This document shows, piece after piece, positions 32,476 to 40,935 of a DNA stretch of 48,857 nt. The notes beneath the pieces were generated by a model that was given only the letters and a program-made list of their open reading frames with translations, was not told the origin of the DNA and searched no databases. Position numbers and translations under genes: made by a program. The DNA comes from Bacillota bacterium (GTDB lineage Bacteria; Sysuimicrobiota; Sysuimicrobiia; Sysuimicrobiales; Segetimicrobiaceae), in assembly GCA_021324255.1 (NCBI GenBank), contig JAJPJL010000030.1, positions 1 through 48,857 of the forward strand, written 5' to 3'. Each line of letters starts with the position of its first letter. The first letter of the stretch is position 1.

Positions 32476-33285
32476 TCATCCCTCCCTCGCCTCGCGGCCG
32501 CGCTCCGCGAACGCCTCGCGCAGCGCCTCCACCAGGCCGCGGAGCGTGTAGTCCCGGGCCACCGTTCCGACCGGAAAACCCAGGCCCCGCGCGGTCTCCG
32601 CGGTCACGGGTCCAATGCATGCGACCACGGCCGCGCCGAGCACCCGCGGGGCATCGGTCCCCAGGAGCTCGGCGAAGTTTCGCACGGTGGACGAGCTCGT
32701 AAACGTCACCGCGTCGGGATGCTCGCGCAGGAGCCGGCGGCGCGCCTCGGGCGCGTGGTCGCGCTCCACGTCCGTGCGGTACGCCGGCACCACGTCCACG
32801 ATGGCGCCGCGCGCGCGGAGGCCCGCCGGCAGCGCGTCGCGGGCCGCCGCGGCCCGCGGCAGGAGCACGCGGGCGTGGCGCAGGTCCGTGCCGGCGAACG
32901 CGTCCACCAATGCCTCCGCGCGGAACTCCGTGGGCGCGAGATCGACACGCAGGCCCGCCGCCCTGAGCGCGCCGGCCGTACCCGGCCCGATCGCCGCGAC
33001 GCGCACGGTGCGGAGCGCGCCGGCTGCGGCTCCCAAGGCGCGCGCGCGGTCGCACAGGGCGGCCACGGCGTTTGGGCTCGTCAAGACCACCCAGGCGTAC
33101 TCCGGGAGCCGGGCGATCGCGGCGTCGAGCGCTGCTGGATCGTCCGGGGGGACGATCCGGATCGTCGGAAATTCCAGGACCGCGGCGCCTTCCGCCTCGA
33201 GCAGCGCGCGCAGCGGGCCCGCCTGTGCGCGCGCGCGTGTGACGACGACGCGGCGGCCGGACAGCGGGCGGGCGGAGGCGATCAC
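32476..33285 (-). CDS. hemD: Uroporphyrinogen-III synthase
   Basis: 269 residues with the two-lobed HemD layout: VVVTRARAQAGPLRALLEAE, YAWVVLTSPNAVAALCDRAR, then DAVTFTSSSTVRNFAELLG and ACIGPVTAETARGLGFPVG. It closes the tetrapyrrole ring with inversion of ring D. GTG start overlaps the hemC stop (GTGA). HemD diverges fast, so operon position adds weight. Confidence 0.92.
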   Translation of the reverse strand: MIASARPLSGRRVVVTRARAQAGPLRALLEAEGAAVLEFPTIRIVPPDDPAALDAAIARLPEYAWVVLTSPNAVAALCDRARALGAAAGALRTVRVAAIGPGTAGALRAAGLRVDLAPTEFRAEALVDAFAGTDLRHARVLLPRAAAARDALPAGLRARGAIVDVVPAYRTDVERDHAPEARRRLLREHPDAVTFTSSSTVRNFAELLGTDAPRVLGAAVVACIGPVTAETARGLGFPVGTVARDYTLRGLVEALREAFAERGREAREG

Positions 33286-34241
33286 AACCCGTGGCGGGGC
33301 GCCGCCGCGCCCGCCGGTTCGCCGGCGGCGGTGAGCGCGAGCACGTCGCCCGCGCGGACGAGCAGCCGGTCGGCCAGCGACATGCCGAGCCACCGGGCGG
33401 CGCCCGCCGGTCCCCCGGCGATCTGCCGGCGTACCGCGCGCCCGTCCTCGCGCGCGATGAGCGCCTCCAGGATCGTGCGCCCGTCCCTGACCACGGCCAG
33501 CGCCGCGGCGGGGACGCGGCACCCCGTTCCGAGGCGGGCGAGGAACGCGCGCTCCGCCGTGACCGCCTCCCGCGTCGGGGCATCGTCGAGCGCGGCGACC
33601 AGGGCCCGGCAGTCGGTATCGCCCCGCCGGACCTGGACCGCGAGCGCGCCCTGCGCGGGGGCGGGCAGCATCACCTCGGGTGGGAGCCACTCCGTGACGC
33701 GATCCTGCCATCCCATCCGGAGCAGGCCGGCGCCCGCGAGGCAGACGGCGTCGCACTCGCCCCGCTCCATCTTGGCGAGCCGTGTGTCGATGTTGCCGCG
33801 GATCGGCACGGGAACGAGATCCGGGCGATGCGCCAGGACCTGCGCGGCGCGACGCGGGCTGCTCGTCGCGACGCGGGCGCCCGCGGGCAGATCGGCGAGC
33901 CGCGCGCCCGTGCGGGAGACGAGCACGTCGCGCGGATCGGCCCGGTGCAGGATGGCCGCGATCACCAGCCGGGGATGGGGCTCCGTGGGGAGATCCTTTG
34001 CGCTGTGCACCGCAAGGTCGCACCGGCCGTCGGCGACCGCGGCCTCGAGCTCTCCGGCAAAGAACCCCACGCCGCCGAGCCATTCGAGCGGGACATCGGG
34101 TGCGCGATCGCCGGCGGTCTTGACGATCACCGTCTCGGTGCGGAGCCCGGGCACGAGACGGGCAAGCGCATCCGTCACCAGCTGCGTCTGGCGCAGGCTG
34201 AGCCGGCTGCCGCGCGTGCCGACGCGGAGCGTGCGGGTCAT
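33282..34241 (-). CDS. hemC: Hydroxymethylbilane synthase
   Basis: 319 residues. Typical blocks are LRVGTRGSRLSLRQTQLV, HSAKDLPTEPHPRLVIAA, ATSSPRRAAQVLAHRPDL and VPIRGNIDTRLAKM. The cofactor-binding cysteine is in LGTGCRVPAAALAV. It polymerises porphobilinogen. The ATG overlaps the hemA stop (ATGA). The frame is open further upstream but without family sequence. Confidence 0.95.
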   Translation of the reverse strand: MTRTLRVGTRGSRLSLRQTQLVTDALARLVPGLRTETVIVKTAGDRAPDVPLEWLGGVGFFAGELEAAVADGRCDLAVHSAKDLPTEPHPRLVIAAILHRADPRDVLVSRTGARLADLPAGARVATSSPRRAAQVLAHRPDLVPVPIRGNIDTRLAKMERGECDAVCLAGAGLLRMGWQDRVTEWLPPEVMLPAPAQGALAVQVRRGDTDCRALVAALDDAPTREAVTAERAFLARLGTGCRVPAAALAVVRDGRTILEALIAREDGRAVRRQIAGGPAGAARWLGMSLADRLLVRAGDVLALTAAGEPAGAAAPRHGL

Positions 34242-35494
34242 CGCCCCGGCCCTTCGCGCCCCGCCGGTGCCTCCGGTGGCGTGGCGCCGGACTGCACCGC
34301 CGCGAGCAGCGCGGTGATCGGCCGGTGCAGCACCTTGTTGACGACGCGGCGGAGCACGGCCCGCACCGCGACCGCCTCCGCGGGATCGAGGCTGCCGAGA
34401 CGCGCGCGGGCCCGTTGCCACTCCTGTTCCACGATGGCATCGGCCTCGGCCCGCGCCTCACCGATGAGCGACGCCGCGCGGCGGCCCGCGCGAGCGCGGA
34501 GAAATGCCCGCACGTCGGCGTCGACGAGTGCCTGGGCGCGGCACAGACCTCCCGCGGCCGCCGGGTCCGTGCGCGGGGCCATGAGATCGTCGATATCGCA
34601 CAGATGCACCCCGGCAAGACGCCGGACCGAGGGATCCACATTTCGCGGCACGGCGATGTCGACGATGACGAGCGGCAGCCGGCGCCCGGCGCCCGCCCGC
34701 GCCACCGCGGCCTCGGTCACGACGGCCTCCCGCGCCCCCGTGCATACGATCACCGCATCCGCCCGGGCGAGTTGCGCTTCGATCGCGCCGAGCGACGCGA
34801 TCTCTCCGCCGACCCGCGCGGCGAGCTCGCCGGCGGCGCTCGCGGTGCGATTTGCCACGACGACCGTCCTGGCGCCGGCCTCGGCGACGGCTTGCGCCGC
34901 AAGCCTTGCCATCTTGCCTGCGCCGACCACGAGCACGCGGCGGCCGGCGAGCGACCCCAGGATGCGGGCGGCGCGGGCCGCCGCCGCATAGGGTACCGAC
35001 GCGGCGCGCCCCCCGCCGTCCACTTCACGGCGCAGACGCCGGCCGGTGGCGAGGGCCGCCCGAAATAGCGCGTCGAGCTTCGGCCCCACCGTCCCGGCGG
35101 CGCGCGCGGCGGCCAGGGCCGTCCGCATCTGCCCGAGGATCTCGGGCTCGCCGATGATCATCGAGTCGAGGCCGGCGGCGACCCGGAAGGCATGGCGCAC
35201 GGCGTCCTGGCCCGCCGACACCCGGACACTCGCCGACCCGTCACCGGCCTCGCCCGCGAAGAACGCCGCGGCCGCCCGCCCGGCCGCGTCCGGGTCCGGT
35301 CCCGCCACGTACCACTCGACGCGGTTGCAGGTCGAGACGAGCACGGCCTCGGCGACCGCCGCGCCGGCGCACATGGCGCGCAGCGCCTCCGGGACCGCCT
35401 CAGGCTCGAGCGCAAACTTCTCGCGCTGCGCCAGCGGCACCGCGTGATGGCTCACGCCGCAGACGACGTACTCGCGCACACCGTGACTCATCAT
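34238..35494 (-). CDS. hemA: Glutamyl-tRNA reductase
   Basis: 418 residues. The catalytic cysteine lies in VLVSTCNRVEWYVAG, followed by GLDSMIIGEPEILGQMRTAL and the NADPH-binding RRVLVVGAGKMARLAAQAVA. The C-terminal dimerisation helix is present. It catalyses the first step of C5-pathway haem synthesis. Two ATGs are adjacent at the start. First gene of the hemACDBL operon; the 180-base gap above it carries the PLPEFGNDAL remnant. Confidence 0.95.
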   Translation of the reverse strand: MMSHGVREYVVCGVSHHAVPLAQREKFALEPEAVPEALRAMCAGAAVAEAVLVSTCNRVEWYVAGPDPDAAGRAAAAFFAGEAGDGSASVRVSAGQDAVRHAFRVAAGLDSMIIGEPEILGQMRTALAAARAAGTVGPKLDALFRAALATGRRLRREVDGGGRAASVPYAAAARAARILGSLAGRRVLVVGAGKMARLAAQAVAEAGARTVVVANRTASAAGELAARVGGEIASLGAIEAQLARADAVIVCTGAREAVVTEAAVARAGAGRRLPLVIVDIAVPRNVDPSVRRLAGVHLCDIDDLMAPRTDPAAAGGLCRAQALVDADVRAFLRARAGRRAASLIGEARAEADAIVEQEWQRARARLGSLDPAEAVAVRAVLRRVVNKVLHRPITALLAAVQSGATPPEAPAGREGPGR

Positions 35495-35557
35495 CCGGTT
35501 CCGGGGCCGTCGCGCCGGCCCGCGGATGCGATCGCCGGCACAACGCGTTCATCCTCC

Positions 35558-35674
35558 TCATCGGACAGCCAGTGCGTCATTGCCAAACTCCGGCAATGGG
35601 TCGAACCGGCCGTCCTCTGGAAGGCGCGCCTGCGTACCCCGGCCGTGGGGAAACGAGACCGGACCGCGCGGCGG
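35558..35674 (-). pseudogene. PLPEFGNDAL-containing remnant (copy 2)
   Basis: Directly after the stop codon of the MerR-type gene, and in the same frame, 38 codons read to a TGA and include FDPLPEFGNDAL (35605-35570). No ATG or GTG precedes the block, so it is a remnant or it is reached only by readthrough of the MerR stop. The block is 30/36 identical to the copy at 24423-24458. A second frame after the block reads SDEEDERVVPAIASAG, possibly a frameshifted continuation. Function unknown. Confidence 0.4.
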
Positions 35675-36283
35675 CTACGCGGGGCGCTGCCCCTCGAAGG
35701 CCTCGATCATGGCGTGCAGCGCTTCTCCGAGAAAATCGTCCGCGCTGCGCAGCGACCGAACGTGACCCGATGACGTCCGGCGCACGCCGGCCAGCATGTC
35801 GAACACACCGCGCTTGAAGTGCAGGAATATCTCCGTGGACTGCGCGGGTGTCAAACCCCAGCGCGCGACCTCGCGTCCCAGATCGCCGCCGATACGCCGC
35901 GCCGAGCCCAGGTCGTGCGCCCGGCCCCCGCCGACGTAGGCCTCGAGCGCCTCCATCAACCGTCCACACTGCGCGCGGGCGCGCGCTCGGGCCTCGTCGT
36001 CGATCTCCCTGAACCATGGTCTCGCTGCGAACCAATGCCGCGGCGATTCGGCGTGTTCCCGTCTCGCGAACCCGCCGCCCGCCCCCCTCGATGTGTCGTT
36101 GAGCAGCGCGTCGAGATCCGCGATATTGAACCGGCGGTGACCGCCCGGGGTCCGAAACACGCGCACCTTACCGCCGTCCGCCCACCCTCGGAGCGTCGTC
36201 TCGTCAACGCCCAGCATCCGGGCGGCTTCCCCGAGGCTCATCCACTCGGTCCCGGCTCTTCGTCGAGCCGCCGCGCCGCTCAC
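35675..36283 (-). CDS. MerR-type helix-turn-helix regulator with a helical C-terminal domain
   Basis: 202 residues. The N-terminal winged helix is of the MerR/excisionase kind (SLGEAARMLGVDETTLRGWA, then RVFRTPGGHRRF). The C-terminal 110 residues are helical (ARAQCGRLMEALEAYVGGG, LTPAQSTEIFLHFKRGVFDM) and resemble sensor domains that follow such HTH units; the ligand is unknown. GTG start without a Shine-Dalgarno, 10 bases below a -10 box, so probably leaderless. It may control hemA downstream (position only). Confidence 0.82.
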   Translation of the reverse strand: MSGAAARRRAGTEWMSLGEAARMLGVDETTLRGWADGGKVRVFRTPGGHRRFNIADLDALLNDTSRGAGGGFARREHAESPRHWFAARPWFREIDDEARARARAQCGRLMEALEAYVGGGRAHDLGSARRIGGDLGREVARWGLTPAQSTEIFLHFKRGVFDMLAGVRRTSSGHVRSLRSADDFLGEALHAMIEAFEGQRPA

Positions 36284-36293
36284 AAACTATGCA

Positions 36294-36299
36294 ATTCTA
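36294..36299 (-). promoter_or_regulatory. -10 box of the MerR-type gene
   Basis: TAGAAT on the minus strand (five of six bases of the consensus), in an A/T-rich patch (36281-36310) of a GC-rich genome. Initiation would fall almost on the GTG at 36283. No good -35 box is seen. The remaining 150 bases to the next gene show nothing else. Confidence 0.45.
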
Positions 36300-36451
36300 T
36301 GAAAGCCTGGGGAAATCCTCTGCGGCTGGTGGCGATATTCCCAGGTTCGAGCGAGGGCGCACAACCCGATGAGGCTTGCGCTCGCTTCGCGCGGCCGATG
36401 CCTCGAGCACCTTGCCCGCGCTACGATGCCGCGCCCGCGTGGGGCGCGCGG

Positions 36452-36799
36452 TTACCGCTTGCGGCGCTTCGCCGCGGCCCGCGTGCCGCGCCTTGTACCC
36501 GCCTTCGCGGCCGGCTTACGTCCCGCGGTCCGCACCGATGCCGCCTTGGCCGCCGGCTTGGGGCGGCCGCGCGCCGCCCGGGCGCCGGTGCGCGATGACG
36601 ATGTCTTGCGCGAGGCGACACTCCGGCTGCGGTTCGCGGAGCCCGTGCCGGCCGAAGCCGACGGCAGGAGAAAACGCGACCCATCGTGCCACGCCCATTC
36701 TCCGGTCTCGACGCAGCGCAGCAGCATCGTGCCGCCCGGCCGCACGGAGATCTCGTGCACACCGCCGCATGATACACACCGGTACTGAACGTTCGCCAT
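36452..36799 (-). CDS. Small CxxC protein with a histone H1-like basic tail
   Basis: 115 residues. The first 45 look folded: YRCVSCGGVHEISVRPGGTM followed by LLRCVETGEWAWHDG, with CxxC and one further Cys. The last 65 residues are Lys/Arg/Ala/Pro/Ser-rich (KPAAKAASVRTAGRKPAAKA), like eukaryotic H1 and bacterial Hc1/AlgP-type tails. It probably binds nucleic acid through the tail. A strong ribosome site (GGAGGGG) precedes the ATG. No family name can be given. Confidence 0.65.
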   Translation of the reverse strand: MANVQYRCVSCGGVHEISVRPGGTMLLRCVETGEWAWHDGSRFLLPSASAGTGSANRSRSVASRKTSSSRTGARAARGRPKPAAKAASVRTAGRKPAAKAGTRRGTRAAAKRRKR

Positions 36800-36850
36800 A
36801 CCGCCCCTCCTTCGTCCGGCTACCGTGTCGGCCGCGTCGCGGGCCCGGCC

Positions 36851-36867
36851 GCCGCCCGTGTGGCGGC
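36851..36867. terminator. Hairpin after the HD-domain gene
   Basis: GCCGCC and GGCGGC arms with a CGTGT loop, extended by further GC pairs after a small bulge. It lies just past the end of the HD gene and upstream of the CxxC gene. There is no T tract, so termination is only possible. Confidence 0.35.
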
Positions 36868-36884
36868 GCCGGCTGCGGCCCGCC

Positions 36885-37604
36885 TCACAGAAGCTTCGTT
36901 CCGTTGATCTGCAGCTTGAACTGGCATCCCAACAAGGTCGCCGCGCGCCGGCACATCACCATGCGCGGCAGAAAGATCTCGAAGTACTCCATGACCTGCG
37001 ACATCGCCGTGTTGATCGTCAGCTCCAGGGTGATCGTTCGCGCGCGCTCGTCGACCCGGAGAAACGAGTGCTCCACCGCGTAGTTCACGCGGTCGTGGAT
37101 GTCGAACGACGTCGGCTCCGGGTTCCGGACCCGCGTCCGGTGTACATCGGATTTGTCGCCGATGACGAGCGCCGCGCCGACCCGGCTCACCGGTTCCCCC
37201 GTCTGCTCCTCGTGGTTGCCGATGGCCCCCATCACGACGGCCATCTCGAGGGGGCTCATGCCCAGACGGCCGAGGATGCGCCCGGCGAGCAGCGCGCCCG
37301 TGTGCTCGTGGTTGACCCGGCCCACGAGATTGCCGATGTCGTGCAGGTAGCCCGCGATGGCGGCGAGCTGCACCTCCCGCTCCGGGGATCCGAGGCGACG
37401 GAGCACGTTCGTGGCGATGCTGGCCACCAGGTTCGCGTGCCGCAGCCCGTGCTCGGTGTACCCGATCGCCGCGGTGTACTCGTCGGCCTTGGCGACATAC
37501 GCTTCGACTTCCTGGTCCCGCTTGACGTCCTCGAGCGCCAGCGGGCGGGCGGCCGTATCCGCCGCCGCGCGCCCGGCGTCCCCGTGGTGGTCGCCGCTCA
37601 TCAT
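36885..37604 (-). CDS. HD-domain phosphohydrolase
   Basis: 239 residues. The HD metal site is TEHGLRHANLVASIATNVLR with AGYLHDIGNLVGRVNHEHTG and GNHEEQTGEPVS, giving H...HD...H residues. Such proteins cleave phosphomonoesters or nucleotides; the substrate is unknown. The C-terminal domain (RTITLELTINTAMSQVMEYF) appears to be a separate beta-rich module. ATGATG start overlaps the yajC stop. It ends the tgt-yajC series. Confidence 0.82.
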   Translation of the reverse strand: MMSGDHHGDAGRAAADTAARPLALEDVKRDQEVEAYVAKADEYTAAIGYTEHGLRHANLVASIATNVLRRLGSPEREVQLAAIAGYLHDIGNLVGRVNHEHTGALLAGRILGRLGMSPLEMAVVMGAIGNHEEQTGEPVSRVGAALVIGDKSDVHRTRVRNPEPTSFDIHDRVNYAVEHSFLRVDERARTITLELTINTAMSQVMEYFEIFLPRMVMCRRAATLLGCQFKLQINGTKLL

Positions 37605-37900
37605 CCGGACCGCCCGCCGCCCCCACCGTTCCCTCCCCGGTTCACGACGGTTTGGACGGCGCTGCGCTCGGCCCGCACGCGCACGTTCTGTGCCAGCTCG
37701 AGGGTGAGGTTGTTGTCCTTGATCTCGAGCACGACCGCGTACAACCCTCCCCGCGTGAGCACGCGGTCGCCCTTTTTGAGCCGTCCCAGCATCTCCCGGT
37801 ACCGGCGCTGCTGAACCTGCTGCGGCCGGATCAGGATGAAATAAAACACCACAAAGATCGCCACCCATAGCAGGATCGGGGCGGCTTGCTGGGCGGTCAC
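37601..37900 (-). CDS. yajC: Preprotein translocase subunit YajC
   Basis: 99 residues. One N-terminal span (PILLWVAIFVVFYFILIRPQ) followed by RRYREMLGRLKKGDRVLTRG and LYAVVLEIKDNNLTLELAQN, the family core. It associates with SecDF. The tail is Gly-rich. The GTG start sits at the normal place before the span. Position after tgt is widely conserved. Confidence 0.92.
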   Translation of the reverse strand: MTAQQAAPILLWVAIFVVFYFILIRPQQVQQRRYREMLGRLKKGDRVLTRGGLYAVVLEIKDNNLTLELAQNVRVRAERSAVQTVVNRGGNGGGGGRSG

Positions 37901-37989
37901 GTGCGGCGATCTCCGCGCGGCATCGGGCGGGGATTTCTGCGATTTTTGAGCGTTTCCCTCCAGCGCCGCACGTGCCACAGCCGCGGGCG

Positions 37990-39102
37990 CTACCACGCGG
38001 TGCGGTAGCGGGCCAGGACCTCGCCGCTCCACCCATCAAAACGGTCCTCGAGGATGGCATCGCGCATGGCCCTGACGAGACGCGCCATGAACGTCAGGTT
38101 GTGCAGGCTCACCAGGCGGGGCCCCAGCATCTCCCCGGCCTTGAACAAGTGCCGCAGGTAGGCCCGCGAGTAGCCCAGGCACGCCGGGCACGGGCAGCCG
38201 TCTTCGAGCGGCGCCAGGTCGCTCGCGTGCGCCGCGTTGCGCAGCGTGAGGCGCCCATCGGGGGTCAACGCCACGCCGTTCCGGCCCACGCGCGTCGGCA
38301 GCACGCAGTCGAACATGTCCACGCCGCGGCGAACCGCCTCGATCACCGTCGGCGGCACCCCCACGCCCATGAGGTACCGCGGCTTGTCGTGAGGCAGCCG
38401 GGCGGTCACCGCCTGGAGCAGCTCGTGCGTGAGCGTCCGCGGTTCGCCCACCGAGAGCCCGCCGACGGCGTATCCCGGAAACTCGAGCGCGGCCATCTCG
38501 TCCGCGGCGCGTTCTCTGAGCCGGTGATCGAAGCCGCCCTGCACGATCGCGAACAGGCTTTGGCCCGCGTGCGTGTGCGCCGCCCGCCCGCGTTGCGCCC
38601 ACGCCACCGTCCGCCGGTGCGCCTCCTCCGCCGCCGCGCCGTCCGCGGGGTAGCCGAGGCAAACGTCGAGCGGCATGATGATGTCGGCGCCGAGCACTTC
38701 CTCGATCCGCGTGACGCGCTCGGGCGTGAGATGAATCTCGCTCCCCTCGATGGGCGATCGGAATACGACGCCGTCGTCGGTGACCCGGCGCAGTCGAGGC
38801 AGACTGAACACCTGGAAGCCGCCGCTGTCGGTGAGGATCGGGCCGTGCCAGTGCATGAACCGGTGGAGGCCCCCGGCGCGGCCGATGAGCTCGGCACCGG
38901 GACGCAACATCAGGTGAAAGGTGTTGGCGAGCACGATCTGCGCGCCCGCGTCGCGCACCTCTTCGGGCGTGAGCGCGCGCACGGTTCCGTGGGTACCGAC
39001 CGGCATGAACGCGGGCGTCTCCACGCTTCCGTGGGGCGTGTCGAGCCGGCCGGCGCGCGCGCCCGTGCGGCGGTCGGCGTGGAGCAGCGTGAACCGCATC
39101 AT
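37990..39102 (-). CDS. tgt: tRNA-guanine transglycosylase
   Basis: 370 residues. Active-site blocks are LTDSGGFQVFSL, GSEIHLTPERV and IMPLDVCLGYPADG; the zinc site is CPCPACLGYSRAYLRHLFKA with a later His in SLHNLTF. It inserts preQ1 at position 34 of tRNA for queuosine. Two ATGs open the frame; there is no Shine-Dalgarno, and a -10 box ends 8 bases above, so the message may be leaderless. It works with QueA, encoded just upstream. Confidence 0.95.
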   Translation of the reverse strand: MMRFTLLHADRRTGARAGRLDTPHGSVETPAFMPVGTHGTVRALTPEEVRDAGAQIVLANTFHLMLRPGAELIGRAGGLHRFMHWHGPILTDSGGFQVFSLPRLRRVTDDGVVFRSPIEGSEIHLTPERVTRIEEVLGADIIMPLDVCLGYPADGAAAEEAHRRTVAWAQRGRAAHTHAGQSLFAIVQGGFDHRLRERAADEMAALEFPGYAVGGLSVGEPRTLTHELLQAVTARLPHDKPRYLMGVGVPPTVIEAVRRGVDMFDCVLPTRVGRNGVALTPDGRLTLRNAAHASDLAPLEDGCPCPACLGYSRAYLRHLFKAGEMLGPRLVSLHNLTFMARLVRAMRDAILEDRFDGWSGEVLARYRTAW

Positions 39103-39110
39103 CCGGGAGG

Positions 39111-39116
39111 AGTATA
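39111..39116 (-). promoter_or_regulatory. -10 box of tgt
   Basis: TATACT on the minus strand, with its downstream edge eight bases before the first ATG of tgt. No Shine-Dalgarno lies between; the intervening sequence is C-rich. No clear -35 box. Confidence 0.45.
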
Positions 39117-39166
39117 GCACGGCCCCGGTAAGATTTTGGACGGCGCGATCGGCGCGACTCGGCCGC

Positions 39167-39195
39167 TGGACCGGCCGGACGCGCCGGGATACAAT
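39167..39195 (+). promoter_or_regulatory. Sigma-70-type promoter of the plus-strand orphan gene
   Basis: -35 TGGACC (39167-39172) and -10 TACAAT (39190-39195) with a 17-base spacer. A transcript would start near 39202 and leave about 35 bases before the GTG at 39237, including a GGCGAGG ribosome site. Confidence 0.55.
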
Positions 39196-39236
39196 CACCG
39201 CGGGACCAGATCTCTCGGAAGGCGAGGCCGCTACGA

Positions 39237-39764
39237 GTGAACGAGGACACGCCCACCCCGCCCAACACGCCGGGACCTGCCGGGACGACCCCGCCGGCGG
39301 AGCAAAGCCGCGAGGAGCGCATCGCGGCTGCCAAGGCCAAGGCCGAGGCGATCAAGGCGCAGCGCGCGGCAGCCGGCTCCGGGCCGGCCGCCGGGAGCGG
39401 AGCGGCCAGCGCCGCCCCTGCGGCCGCAACCGGCGGTTTCAAGGCGCCCGTCGCCTCGCGGAACCCCGGCGGGGCCCCGACCGTGCCGCCGAAGGCGCCC
39501 AAGGTCCAGGCCTTTGGCACGTTGACGCAGGCCGTGGAGATTCGGTGCGACCCGGGCGAGGAGCCCAACATTGTCAAGATCCTCGGCGGCCTGGGCCTCT
39601 ACAAGAATCCGCTCCGCGGGGTGTGGCAACTCGATTACCGTTACTACGCGGAGGCCGTGCGGCGCCTCGGAGCCGCCGGATACGAGGTGGACGGCACAGA
39701 CTACCTCGGCCGGCCCCTCGCCGGGTGGGCGCCCGAGGCCCGTGGCTGGACCCGCACATACTGA
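39237..39764 (+). CDS. Hypothetical protein with a charged linker and small C-terminal domain
   Basis: 175 residues. The first 90 are Pro/Ala-rich with a short coiled-coil-like stretch (REERIAAAKAKAEAIKAQRA). The last 80 look folded: QAVEIRCDPGEEPNIVKILG, GLYKNPLRGVWQLDYRYYAE, AVRRLGAAGYEVDGTDYLGR. No known family is recognised. It has its own promoter and lies on the opposite strand inside the queA-tgt series. No signal peptide, so probably cytoplasmic. Confidence 0.7.
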   Translation: MNEDTPTPPNTPGPAGTTPPAEQSREERIAAAKAKAEAIKAQRAAAGSGPAAGSGAASAAPAAATGGFKAPVASRNPGGAPTVPPKAPKVQAFGTLTQAVEIRCDPGEEPNIVKILGGLGLYKNPLRGVWQLDYRYYAEAVRRLGAAGYEVDGTDYLGRPLAGWAPEARGWTRTY

Positions 39765-39803
39765 GGCTCGCGGCATCGCGACGACACGTCCGGCGATGAC
39801 GCG

Positions 39804-40826
39804 CTACAGGATCAGCATCGCATCCCCAAAGCTGTAGAATCGATATCCGAGACGCACCGCGGTCTCGTAGGCCCCGAGCACGCGCTCCCGCCCCGCAAAC
39901 GCGCTCACGAGCATGAGCAGCGTCGTCCTGGGCAGGTGGAAGTTCGTGATCAACGCGTCCGTGGCGTGGAACCGGAAGCCCGGCGTGATGAACAACCGGG
40001 TCCACCCGCTCGCCGCCCGTATGGTTCCGTCCTCTCCCGCGACCGATTCCAGGGTGCGGACCGCGGTGGTACCGCACGCCACGATCCGGCCGCCCCGCGC
40101 GCGCGCGGCATTGATGGCACGGGCGGCCTCGGGCGTCACCTCGTACCACTCCGCGTCCATCTCATGCGCCTCGATGCGCTCGGCCTCCACGGCGCGGAAC
40201 GTGCCCAAGCCGACGTGGAGCGTGAGATGCACGGTCGCGACGCCGCGGGAGCGCACCGCGTCCAGCAGGGCGGGCGTGAAGTGCAGGCCGGCCGTGGGCG
40301 CGGCCACGGCTCCGTCGCGCTTCGCGTAGACGGTCTGGTAGTCGTCCGGATGTTCGAGCGGATGCTCGATGTACGGCGGGACCGGCATCTCCCCGATCCG
40401 ATCCAACACGCTCCGGAGATCTCCTCGACACGAGAGCGTCAGCCGCCGCGTCCCTGCGGCGGTCCTCGGCCCCGCGACGGCCTCGAGGATGCCGTCCTTG
40501 AACACCAGGCGCGCTCCCTCCCGTACGCGGCGGCCGGGGCGAATCAGCGCCTCCCACCCGCCCGGTCCGTCCGGCCGGAGCAGCAGCACCTCCACCGCGC
40601 CCCCGCCCGCCCGCCGGCCGCGCAGGCGGGCCGGGATCACGCGCGTATCGTTCAGGACGAGCGCATCGCCCGGGCGCAAATACTCCGGCAGGTTCCGAAA
40701 GATCCGGTGCGCGAGAGACCCGTCCTCGCGGGACAGCACCAGGAGACGCGCGGCGTCACGGGGCCGCGCCGGAGTTTGCGCGATCTGCTCGCGCGGGAGC
40801 GTGTAGTCGAAGTCCGACAATCTCAT
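39804..40826 (-). CDS. queA: S-adenosylmethionine:tRNA ribosyltransferase-isomerase
   Basis: 340 residues. Starts MRLSDFDYTLPREQIAQTPA and carries LVLNDTRVIPARLRG, AAPTAGLHFTPALLDAVRSR, HLTLHVGLGTFRAVE and ITNFHLPRTTLLMLVSAFAG, all standard QueA blocks. It transfers the ribosyl unit of AdoMet to preQ1 in tRNA. The next minus-strand gene is tgt. A GTG six bases earlier is an alternative start. Confidence 0.95.
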   Translation of the reverse strand: MRLSDFDYTLPREQIAQTPARPRDAARLLVLSREDGSLAHRIFRNLPEYLRPGDALVLNDTRVIPARLRGRRAGGGAVEVLLLRPDGPGGWEALIRPGRRVREGARLVFKDGILEAVAGPRTAAGTRRLTLSCRGDLRSVLDRIGEMPVPPYIEHPLEHPDDYQTVYAKRDGAVAAPTAGLHFTPALLDAVRSRGVATVHLTLHVGLGTFRAVEAERIEAHEMDAEWYEVTPEAARAINAARARGGRIVACGTTAVRTLESVAGEDGTIRAASGWTRLFITPGFRFHATDALITNFHLPRTTLLMLVSAFAGRERVLGAYETAVRLGYRFYSFGDAMLIL

Positions 40827-40923
40827 CGCCACGAGTACCGCCGGCTCTATCCTAGCACCGCCCCCGCCCTCCGAAGAAGCGCGCGCCCGGCAGCGGGACC
40901 ACGCGGGGCGCCAGGCCGTATCG

Positions 40924-40929
40924 TATACT
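40924..40929 (+). promoter_or_regulatory. -10 box of alkA
   Basis: TATACT followed after only six bases (CGGCCT) by the GTG start codon. Transcription would begin at or next to the GTG, pointing to a leaderless message. No convincing -35 box. The 109-base gap between queA and alkA starts must hold both divergent promoters. Confidence 0.5.
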
Positions 40930-40935
40930 CGGCCT

